Positions 57,512 to 64,000 of a stretch of 64,000 nt of DNA are shown piece after piece (positions within the stretch are counted from its first letter, which is position 1; each line of letters begins with the position of its first letter). The position numbers and the translations under genes were made by a program. A model generated the notes under the pieces. That model was not told where the DNA came from, did no database searches, and saw nothing but the letters and a program-made list of their open reading frames with translations. Source of the DNA: Spirochaetales bacterium (lineage in GTDB: Bacteria; Spirochaetota; Spirochaetia; JABMQR01); the NCBI GenBank assembly GCA_018399255.1, contig JAGYPA010000010.1:1-64000 (forward strand). Direction: 5' to 3'.

Positions 57512-59215
57512 TCAGGTATTGCTCAGAAGCAGATCCAGATCCAGCTCCCCGGCCGCTGTCGGCATTTGAATGCCCCAGTTCTCGAGAACCACCGGATGCA
57601 ATTCGCCAAAAAGACCTGCTCTGGTATTTCCCACATAGACTGCTGCACAGCGCCCGGCAATAAAGCGGGTATCTTCGAGCTCCTTCAGCATATAATCCCG
57701 GTTCAAATAGAAGAGAATTGCTGAAATGGTACTGCTGATCTCGTTAAACCCTATGGCGGTATCAGCTGCCAGAAAACCCAGAATATTCCTGGTAACCGTC
57801 CCGGAATTATCTTCAGCATCGAGAAATGCGGTTTTTCCCACCTCGAAAATCTTATGCGGATATACGGCATTGCCCGAAACGCTCTCAGATTCCACCAGCG
57901 AGGGGATAACCGAAGCCCGGACAAATTCATAGTTCTCAGTCATGGGATTGGCAATCTGAATATATTCAGCCCCTTCGGTGTTCATCCGGGTTATAAAATT
58001 TTTACGGGACCCGAGATAATTGTACATCATCTCCTGGAAGCCGAGACCGATCATGATATCCTTGACCTTTCTGGCAAACTCCTCTTCCCGCGTAATTCTG
58101 CCGAAAGTAAAAGAATCCGGCATGATGGGACTGAAATTCTTCATTCCGTGCCCGATCATGATATCCTCGATAACATCTACAGGATGCAGAAAATCGTTCC
58201 GATATTCAGGAACGACTGCATACAGCATACCCTCGTCGCAGACCGAAAAAATACCCATCCTCTTGAGAGCCTTGACCGCCTGATCCGGAGACAGCTCATA
58301 ACCGAGAAGCTTATGCACGTAGGTCAGCTCGGCGGCAGCCGGTTTCTGAAAGTAGTAGGGCGTTACAACTTCTCTGCCGTAATCGGTATCATAGGGATAG
58401 ACAATCTTCACCGGCAGAATAGTAAAACCTGAATCAGCAAGATCGCAGGCCACGATGGAGGCGGCAAGCAGCACATCGTCATGCACGGTTCCGGTCAATT
58501 CTATAAACAGTTCGCTGTCCCCTTCCTGCACGGCCCCGATATCGGCGCTGTTGATTACCGGAGGATAGCTGAGCACCTGCCCATTTGCATCATCAAGAAA
58601 TGGAAAGAGCGGAAAACCGGCAACGATATGGCCGAACTCCTTCCCTTTCGGGTGCTGTTCATTAATCTGGCGCAGGGAAAGCTCCTGCTCCATCTGCAGC
58701 GGTACAAAGCGTACGGCATCAGGGTCTGCTGCCCGGTACTGAACGGGATAGGTGATGAGATCGTTGCGATAAACTCCCATAGCTATAGATCGACGCTTTC
58801 GACCGAAATTCCAGCAGAGTTTTTCCTGCGTCTGGATAATATCTTTCAGAACCGCCTCATTTACCGCTTTTCCGGTCACCGCAAAGGCTGCAATAAACGG
58901 GCGGATATTTTCCAGCTTCGGATCAACCTCCACAATACGTTCGGCACATTCGAACTCTTCTTCTTCGTTTGAGAAAAAGTTATAAAAGGGAATCTCATTC
59001 CCCGTTATGGTTTTAAGCTGACGAACGAGCCCGGCTGACGACCAGAGATCCGGCCGGTTGGTATCGTTCAGTTCGATCTTCAGAACTCCTGCCTCATCGT
59101 CCCGCCCGTCAAGCTCCGCCTTGGCTGAGGGAAGAATCTCCTCAAGCTGCTCATCGGTATATTTTTGGCCCAGATCCCGGTAAAAGGTCTCTGTCAGTAC
59201 TTCAATTTTCGGCAT
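57512..59215 (-). CDS. pheT: phenylalanyl-tRNA synthetase beta subunit, archaeal/eukaryotic type
   Basis: 567 residues, far shorter than the usual bacterial PheT of about 790. It lacks the N-terminal EMAP-like and C-terminal anticodon-binding (FDX-ACB) domains. It keeps B3/B4 editing (about 90-230), B5 (about 285-350) and the synthetase-like core (FQEMMYNYLGSRKNFITRM, FEVGKTAFLD). This is the archaeal/eukaryotic form, known in spirochaetes as an early horizontal acquisition. ATG immediately follows the pheS stop (TAA-ATG). Confidence 0.95.
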   Translation of the reverse strand: MPKIEVLTETFYRDLGQKYTDEQLEEILPSAKAELDGRDDEAGVLKIELNDTNRPDLWSSAGLVRQLKTITGNEIPFYNFFSNEEEEFECAERIVEVDPKLENIRPFIAAFAVTGKAVNEAVLKDIIQTQEKLCWNFGRKRRSIAMGVYRNDLITYPVQYRAADPDAVRFVPLQMEQELSLRQINEQHPKGKEFGHIVAGFPLFPFLDDANGQVLSYPPVINSADIGAVQEGDSELFIELTGTVHDDVLLAASIVACDLADSGFTILPVKIVYPYDTDYGREVVTPYYFQKPAAAELTYVHKLLGYELSPDQAVKALKRMGIFSVCDEGMLYAVVPEYRNDFLHPVDVIEDIMIGHGMKNFSPIMPDSFTFGRITREEEFARKVKDIMIGLGFQEMMYNYLGSRKNFITRMNTEGAEYIQIANPMTENYEFVRASVIPSLVESESVSGNAVYPHKIFEVGKTAFLDAEDNSGTVTRNILGFLAADTAIGFNEISSTISAILFYLNRDYMLKELEDTRFIAGRCAAVYVGNTRAGLFGELHPVVLENWGIQMPTAAGELDLDLLLSNT

Positions 59216-60754
59216 TTATTTCCCTCTCCTCATTCTGACGCTTTCAATGTCCGGCGTAAACAGATCCCGCAAATCGTTAAGACCCAGGTGCATCAGCGCC
59301 ATCCGGTCGATGCCGAGACCCCAGGCCAGTACGGGAACATCAATCCCCAGGGCCTGAGTGACCTCCGGACGAAAGATTCCGCTTCCACCAAGCTCGAACC
59401 AGCCAAGTACCGGATGCTTGATGTGCACCTCGATCGACGGCTCGGTGAAAGGAAAATAGCCGGGTACGTACTTCACTTCTTCGGCTCCGGCTACCTCCTC
59501 GGCAAACATCTTGAGAAGTCCCAGCAGGGTTCTCAGGTTGACGTCTTCTCCCAGAACGATGCCCTCAGTCTGATAGAAATCGGCACCGTGGGTCGCATCG
59601 ACCTGATCATATCGGAAACAGCGGGCTATCCCGAAATACTTTCCCGGGATTTCAGCTTTCGGCAGCTGTTTGGCCGAGAGGACTGTTCCCTGGCTTCTCA
59701 TCACCTGCCGCCGGGTAAAATCCCGGTCAAACTCGTAGCCCCAGCCGCGGCTGCCGGTCTTCCAGCCGTCTTCATGGGCAGCCGCCACCTGGTCCAGATA
59801 CGGCTGCGGTATCTCCCTGGCATATGCCGGTTCTTTGACATAGTAGACATCATGAATATCGCGGGCGCTGTGGAACTGCGGCATAAAGAGGGCATCGCCG
59901 TTCCAGAATTCTGTCTCCACCAGAGGTCCGTCAAATTCTTCGAAACCCAGGGAAACCAGTTTATCTTTTACCCACTGCAGGTATTCAGCATAGGGATTGC
60001 GGCGTCCGAGCAGTACTCTGCTGGGAGGAGCGTTCAGGCTGTAGCTGCGGAAGGTTTTATTTTTCCAGCTTCCCGAAGCAAGCATTTCCTGGGTTACCGT
60101 ACCCAGCTCTTCACCGGTTATCTGCTTTGCCCGTAAAACTGCAGCGGCTTCAATCCCGGCTGAAGTCAGGGTATAGATGATGTCCTCCCGCTCCACCACC
60201 CTGAAAGGAGCTCCGGCAGCCCCGCGTTTTTTACTGATAGACTGAATTACCTCACGTTCTTCTTCTGTCAGAGACTCGTTTTCGACCGGCCCGTCCGCTC
60301 CGCGCAGCACCAGTTCACGCGCCAGGATAAGATCCCGCGGAAGGACTTTTTTTCGCAGCTCGGCCTGTTTTTCGGCAGTCATGCCGAATACCCCCTGCTT
60401 GGAAAGCTTTCCGAAGGCTGATCCGATGTCGCTTTTATCGAGACCGAGAATCTCCGCTATTCTTGGCAGCGGCAGGGCACCGTGCTCCTGAAGCAGCTTG
60501 AACATCCGCTCTCCGGGAAAGCCGATTTCTATCACGCTTTTTCCCAGTCCGGTAAGTTCGTACTGTATCCGGGTCACCCGGGAGGTTTCTTCAATCAGCT
60601 GCTTTGCCGACAGCCAGCTGAAGGCCTGATTGCACTGGCCGAGCTTATACCCCAGTTCGGTCTGTATTTTTTCTGAAGTCAGCTGTTCCCCTGCCTGCAC
60701 GTGCAGCAGCACCTTTATTTCCAGCGGATGCAGACTTTTTACATCGATATCCAT
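59216..60754 (-). CDS. pheS: phenylalanyl-tRNA synthetase alpha subunit, archaeal/eukaryotic type
   Basis: 512 residues, against about 330-350 for the bacterial form. The extra N-terminal 200 residues are winged-helix domains (LHPLEIKVLLHVQAGEQLTSEKIQTELGY) typical of the archaeal/eukaryotic subunit. The class II catalytic core has motif 2 (FGIARCFRYDQVDATHGADFYQTEG) and motif 3 (LAWGLGIDRMALMHLG). It charges tRNA-Phe as an alpha2-beta2 tetramer with PheT, encoded directly behind it. AGGAGA lies upstream of the ATG. Confidence 0.95.
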   Translation of the reverse strand: MDIDVKSLHPLEIKVLLHVQAGEQLTSEKIQTELGYKLGQCNQAFSWLSAKQLIEETSRVTRIQYELTGLGKSVIEIGFPGERMFKLLQEHGALPLPRIAEILGLDKSDIGSAFGKLSKQGVFGMTAEKQAELRKKVLPRDLILARELVLRGADGPVENESLTEEEREVIQSISKKRGAAGAPFRVVEREDIIYTLTSAGIEAAAVLRAKQITGEELGTVTQEMLASGSWKNKTFRSYSLNAPPSRVLLGRRNPYAEYLQWVKDKLVSLGFEEFDGPLVETEFWNGDALFMPQFHSARDIHDVYYVKEPAYAREIPQPYLDQVAAAHEDGWKTGSRGWGYEFDRDFTRRQVMRSQGTVLSAKQLPKAEIPGKYFGIARCFRYDQVDATHGADFYQTEGIVLGEDVNLRTLLGLLKMFAEEVAGAEEVKYVPGYFPFTEPSIEVHIKHPVLGWFELGGSGIFRPEVTQALGIDVPVLAWGLGIDRMALMHLGLNDLRDLFTPDIESVRMRRGK

Positions 60755-60865
60755 AACCTGTTGTCTCCTGTCAAGTTCCGGCGGACCCGGATTCCCATAT
60801 GTCCGAACATTCTAATGATTTGGTGGAAAAAATGAAAGAGGACCAGGGCTAATGGAAATTTTTAA

Positions 60866-60894
60866 TGGACAAAAAGCCTGAAAAAGCGCATACT
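60866..60894 (+). promoter_or_regulatory. promoter candidate of the alkyltransferase-like gene
   Basis: TGGACA (60866-60871), 17 bp, CATACT (60889-60894), nine bases, ATG 60904. The predicted start lies within about 3 nt of the ATG. Moderate match only. Confidence 0.4.
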
Positions 60895-60903
60895 GATGCT
60901 GTT

Positions 60904-61233
60904 ATGACCGAATTTACTGAAAAAGTTATCGCGGTAATCACCTCGATTCCGCATGGCCGTGTCGCAACTTACGGGAACATTGCGGCGGCTGCCGGCAACC
61001 CGCGCGGGGCCCGCCAGGTCTCCAGAATTCTGCACTCCTGCTCATCCTCTCATCAGCTGCCGTGGCACCGGGTAGTCAGCGCCAATGGGCAGATATCGCT
61101 GCCTGAGGGAGCCGGCCGGGAAGAACAGGCCTCGATGCTTTCCGGAGAAGGAGTCGAGATCCCCCGCTCCCTCAGGATTGATCTGGCACGTTACGAATAT
61201 ATTCCCGGTAGGTCTAAAGATACCATCATGTAG
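60904..61233 (+). CDS. alkyltransferase-like protein (ATL, MGMT family without the active Cys)
   Basis: 109 residues from ATG 60904; the family is about 100-110 long, and an in-frame ATG 13 codons earlier lies in the promoter. The MGMT motif PCHRV reads PWHRV, as in E. coli Atl (YbaZ). Such proteins bind O6-alkylguanine, flip it and mark it for nucleotide excision repair instead of repairing it. Substrate-binding residues SIPHGRVATYG and NPRGARQV are present. It would work with UvrABC, of which uvrC is encoded at 30-32 kb. Confidence 0.88.
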   Translation: MTEFTEKVIAVITSIPHGRVATYGNIAAAAGNPRGARQVSRILHSCSSSHQLPWHRVVSANGQISLPEGAGREEQASMLSGEGVEIPRSLRIDLARYEYIPGRSKDTIM

Positions 61234-61312
61234 CATAATAATCCCAGAATGCAACATATCTGCTGTTTGGTAAAAAATTCCCGGAAAATCAGCCTTCTGA
61301 TGCCTTCTGATG

Positions 61313-61341
61313 TTGCAATTGACGCCCAAAAAAGCTATAAA
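61313..61341 (+). promoter_or_regulatory. promoter in front of a structured RNA
   Basis: TTGCAA (61313-61318), 17 bp, TATAAA (61336-61341). The start would be near 61348. No open reading frame with a ribosome site follows before the terminator at 61504. Confidence 0.6.
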
Positions 61342-61347
61342 TGCTCA

Positions 61348-61529
61348 TATCCAAAAAAGCATAGGAAGGACCAGTCACCTTGTACGAAAACTGGCTTACA
61401 GCAGCTGCAGGCAAGCTGCATATCCGCAGCAGTATACGGTACATCAACGGCTTTGCCGCTGGTGCAGCGGATGAATCCCGCTGTGCGCCTGCTTGAACAC
61501 CAACCCCGGGAGCAATCCGGGGTTTTTTT
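61348..61529 (+). ncRNA. candidate structured RNA of about 180 nt upstream of purL
   Basis: A promoter and an intrinsic terminator bracket a gene-free stretch. Visible pairings include CCAGT/ACTGG (near 61370-61393), ATCCGC/GCGGAT enclosing CGGC-TTT-GCCG, and GCAGGC/GCCTGC as a possible closing stem. It does not match the sequence signatures I know for the purine, ZTP or SAM riboswitches, SRP RNA, RNase P or tmRNA. A 6S RNA-like length is the closest idea, but the bubble structure is not confirmed. It could also be a leader attenuator of purL, whose start is 100 bp past the terminator. Confidence 0.5.
61504..61529 (+). terminator. strong intrinsic terminator
   Basis: CCCCGG (61504-61509), 7-nt loop, CCGGGG (61517-61522), then seven T (61523-61529). 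It ends the small-RNA unit or attenuates transcription into purL. Confidence 0.85.
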
Positions 61530-61564
61530 AGCCAATTTCAATGCTTCGCATTTATAAATTGGCT
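61530..61564 (+). other. second hairpin before purL
   Basis: AGCCAATTT (61530-61538) with AAATTGGCT (61556-61564) and an inner ATGC-TTC-GCAT. It follows the terminator directly; a T-rich stretch comes after it. It may be a back-up stop. Confidence 0.6.
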
Positions 61565-61629
61565 TTTGAAATTTCCTCTTTTTATCAGAACAGCACCAGC
61601 AGCGTCATGACTATATAACGGAGCACACT

Positions 61630-63969
61630 ATGTCGGACAAAAAAAACTTGAGTATCGATTTCTCTTCAAAAACCGACAGAGAGACAGCTGACCTGCTGTC
61701 AGAATACCAGATCGGCCTTACCGTGGAAGAAGCACGAAAACTCCAGAATACCATCCTCAAGCGTCCGGCCACACTTGCAGAACTCATCCTGTTCGGCATT
61801 GAAGGCTCCGAGCACTGCTCCTATAAAAGCAGTCGGCCCTACCTCAGCCTCTTCACGACCGACGGCCCGGACGTAATCCTCGGTGCCAAGGAAGATGCCG
61901 GAATCGTACGGGCAGTACGCGACCGGAACGGCAAAGGCTACGGCATAGTCATGAGCCATGAATCCCACAATCACCCGAGCCGGATAGTCCCCTACGAAGG
62001 AGCTGCGACAGGAGTGGGTGGAAACGTCCGGGATGTCTGCTGCATGGGGGCGGAGGTCATCGCCATCGCCGACGATCTGCGCTTTGGAACCCTGAAAAAA
62101 CCGGTTAATAAATGGATATACGAGGGCGTTTCGGCAGGGATCGCCGGTTACGGAAACCCGATCGGCGTTCCGAATATCGGCGGGGGTCTTCAGTTCGATA
62201 CCGGGTATGATGACAATTGCCTGGTAACGGTAGTCTCCCTGGGAGTAGTTGAGGAAGACGCTGTCATCCACTCCTTTGCACCGGAACATGCCGACGGTTA
62301 TGACTTGATTCTGGTGGGAAAACCTACGGACAACAGCGGATTCGGAGGAGCCAGCTTCGCCAGCTTTGAACTCGATGAAGCGGAAAAGGAAAAGAACAAA
62401 GGCGCTGTACAGGAACCGAATGCCTTTCTGGGACGGCATATGATAAAAGCATCAACCGAGCTCTTTGGAATCCTCAAAGAAATGGATGCCATCCCCCGAG
62501 TGGGTTTTAAAGATCTCGGAGCGGGCGGAGTTGCCTGCGCCAGTGTTGAACTGGCAGACACCGGAGGATACGGCGCAGTCGTCAATGTCGATGCCGTCCA
62601 TACCGCCGGACCAGGCTTTGAACCGCATGTCATTCTCTGCGCAGAGACCCAGGAACGGTACATGTGGGTTTCTCCTCCCGATCTTACCCCTGTCATTCTG
62701 AAGCATTACAACGAGACTTTCGCGCTGCCGGAAATTTCCCGCGGAGCAGCCGCATCAGTCATCGGAAAAATCACCGATTCAACAGACTATATTGTAACTG
62801 CCGGCGGAGAAGAAATTGTCCACGCCCCTGCCAGTGAAGTAACCCGGGGGTTTCTCTATCATCGGAAAGTGGGAAATCTGCCCACCCCCACCAGCCTTTC
62901 TCCTCTGCCGGCGGAGGGAATTCAGGAACCGGGGGATTATACCGCTGAACTGCTGCGTATTCTGGCCAATGAAAACGTTGCGGACCCATCGGTACTCTAC
63001 GAAAAGTATGACAAGCAGGTACAAGGCAGAACTACGGTCGAAGCCGGTGCCGGGGATGCCGGAGTAATCACCCCGTTCAACGAAAAACGCTATCCAGAAG
63101 AGATCCGCAAAATCGGCATCACGCTGACAACCGATCAGAATCCGCGGCAGAACAGAATCGACCCCTATCAGGGAGCCGTAAATGCCGTTGTCGAAGCCTA
63201 CTGCAACACCGCAGCTGCCGGAGCCCGGGCAATCGCCCTCTCAGACTGCCTCTGCTACGGCAACCCGGAGAAACCGGATCAGATGCGCCTGTTCGTAGAA
63301 GGCTGCAAAGGCGTTGCCGATGCCTCCGCCTTCCTCGGAGTACCGGTAATTGCCGGCAATGTCTCCCTCTACAATGAATCCGGGAATGGCTCTATCCCGC
63401 CGAGTCCCATGATCTCGATTCTGGGAAAACTGACCGATACCGACCGTGCCCTTACTCCGGCGTTCAAGGAAACCGGCTCTGACCTGCTGCTTGTCGGCGA
63501 ACGCAGCAAGGATATGGGAGGAAGCATCTACCTGACCATGCATGGAATCCAGGGCGGCCGGGTGCCGGTTCCTGATCTTGCCATTGTCAAAGCTGCCGGA
63601 GAAATCCTTGCCCGGGCGGCAGAAGATGAGCTGCTGCTGGCCTGCCATGATATTTCAGAGGGAGGGACTGCGACTGCCCTCTGTGAAATGGCCATATCTT
63701 CGGAAATCGCCGGAATCGGGTGTACCGCCACCATTCCCGGAGAATTACGGGAAGATATCAAGCTCTTCAGCGAATCATTCGGTTTCATTCTGGAATGCCG
63801 GCCCTGCAGCACAGCCGCTGTACAGAAACTCTTTTCTGAAGCCGGCATTGAAACTGATTTAATCGGCGCTACCGACAATTCCGGAGTGATGAATATCGGT
63901 CCTATGATTTCCTGCAGCCGGGAAACAGCCGCTGAAACATGGAGAAATGGCTTACGGGAATTGCTGTAG
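61630..63969 (+). CDS. purL: phosphoribosylformylglycinamidine synthase subunit PurL
   Basis: 779 residues, the small (PurL II) form that works with PurQ and PurS. Recognisable are ILKRPATLAELILFGIEGSEHCSYKSSRPYL, MSHESHNHPSRIVPYEGAATGVGGNVRDV (ATP site), GFKDLGAGGVACASVEL, and the second-half LACHDISEGGTATALCEMA. It converts FGAR, glutamine and ATP to FGAM in purine synthesis. CGGAG lies before ATG 61630. purQ and purS are not in the window. Only 31 bp remain after the stop. Confidence 0.96.
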   Translation: MSDKKNLSIDFSSKTDRETADLLSEYQIGLTVEEARKLQNTILKRPATLAELILFGIEGSEHCSYKSSRPYLSLFTTDGPDVILGAKEDAGIVRAVRDRNGKGYGIVMSHESHNHPSRIVPYEGAATGVGGNVRDVCCMGAEVIAIADDLRFGTLKKPVNKWIYEGVSAGIAGYGNPIGVPNIGGGLQFDTGYDDNCLVTVVSLGVVEEDAVIHSFAPEHADGYDLILVGKPTDNSGFGGASFASFELDEAEKEKNKGAVQEPNAFLGRHMIKASTELFGILKEMDAIPRVGFKDLGAGGVACASVELADTGGYGAVVNVDAVHTAGPGFEPHVILCAETQERYMWVSPPDLTPVILKHYNETFALPEISRGAAASVIGKITDSTDYIVTAGGEEIVHAPASEVTRGFLYHRKVGNLPTPTSLSPLPAEGIQEPGDYTAELLRILANENVADPSVLYEKYDKQVQGRTTVEAGAGDAGVITPFNEKRYPEEIRKIGITLTTDQNPRQNRIDPYQGAVNAVVEAYCNTAAAGARAIALSDCLCYGNPEKPDQMRLFVEGCKGVADASAFLGVPVIAGNVSLYNESGNGSIPPSPMISILGKLTDTDRALTPAFKETGSDLLLVGERSKDMGGSIYLTMHGIQGGRVPVPDLAIVKAAGEILARAAEDELLLACHDISEGGTATALCEMAISSEIAGIGCTATIPGELREDIKLFSESFGFILECRPCSTAAVQKLFSEAGIETDLIGATDNSGVMNIGPMISCSRETAAETWRNGLRELL

Positions 63970-64000
63970 CACCATAGGAGCTGCCCGATATCAGGATTTT

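Noticed and set aside
61348-61529. Purine or ZTP riboswitch for purL
   Set aside because: The conserved cores of these classes that I can recall are absent, and the unit has its own promoter and terminator well before the gene.
61249-61557. 102-codon frame before purL
   Set aside because: It runs through an intrinsic terminator and structured sequence, has no ribosome site and no family resemblance.

Overview
The window reads as chromosomal DNA of a free-living spirochaete (Spirochaetota, Spirochaeta/Sediminispirochaeta-like). This is inferred from several lineage markers seen together: an archaeal/eukaryotic-type phenylalanyl-tRNA synthetase (pheS/pheT), an EF-G of the mitochondrial EFG1-like type, a carD-ispD-ispF cluster, hprK and HPr without PTS permeases nearby, and secreted proteins with spirochaete-style signal peptides (FANGSRE, FAGAAAE). 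There are no rRNA or tRNA genes, no insertion sequence and no CRISPR array. It is mostly ordinary chromosome; the unusual content lies in regulation and gene decay.

Layout. 0-11 kb: a minus-strand DUF711/ACT pair, a deoxynucleoside kinase operon, a class V aminotransferase, an RND/MMPL exporter, a split permease plus cupin operon behind a perfect CRP/FNR-type site, and a radical SAM enzyme. 11-16.4 kb: a secreted protein, a CoA-disulfide reductase-rhodanese fusion, a PRC-barrel protein, a YmdB-like protein with a degenerate active site and an RseC-like membrane protein. 16.4-22 kb: pyrG, then lptC-lptA-lptB, a heavily frameshifted rpoN (sigma-54) pseudogene and hpf. 22-27 kb: a Gld-like ABC cluster. 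27-38 kb: hprK-HPr-lexA-holA, uvrC, an SPL-like radical SAM protein, an E2-like acyltransferase lacking its catalytic histidine, thyX, rsmE, lplA and a methyltransferase. 38-46 kb: an orphan oligopeptide-binding protein, malQ, carD-ispD-ispF, a RecA-like ATPase and fusA. 46-56.6 kb: a HIT protein, then a starch/maltodextrin operon (malE-malF-malG-GH57 lipoprotein-lacI-GH13). 56.6-64 kb: a small cysteine-rich protein, bcp, pheS-pheT, an alkyltransferase-like protein, a candidate structured RNA and purL.

How the genes work together. The starch operon is a complete outside-to-inside route: a surface GH57 enzyme, a binding-protein importer and a cytoplasmic GH13 enzyme, with malQ elsewhere in the window. 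A LacI regulator inside the operon probably acts on the TAAACCGGTTTA operators that cover the malE promoter. Nucleotide genes (dNK, thyX, pyrG, purL) and DNA-damage genes (lexA, uvrC, SPL-like, alkyltransferase-like) are scattered.

Most notable. (1) At least eight genes have a sigma-70-type -10 box ending only 6-8 nt before the start codon and no Shine-Dalgarno site, which points to leaderless mRNAs; malQ and carD share one 64-bp gap in which two such promoters overlap. (2) rpoN carries about nine lesions between intact neighbours. (3) A promoter-to-terminator unit of about 180 nt before purL looks like an unassigned small RNA. (4) The YmdB paralogue has changed five of eight metal or catalytic positions.
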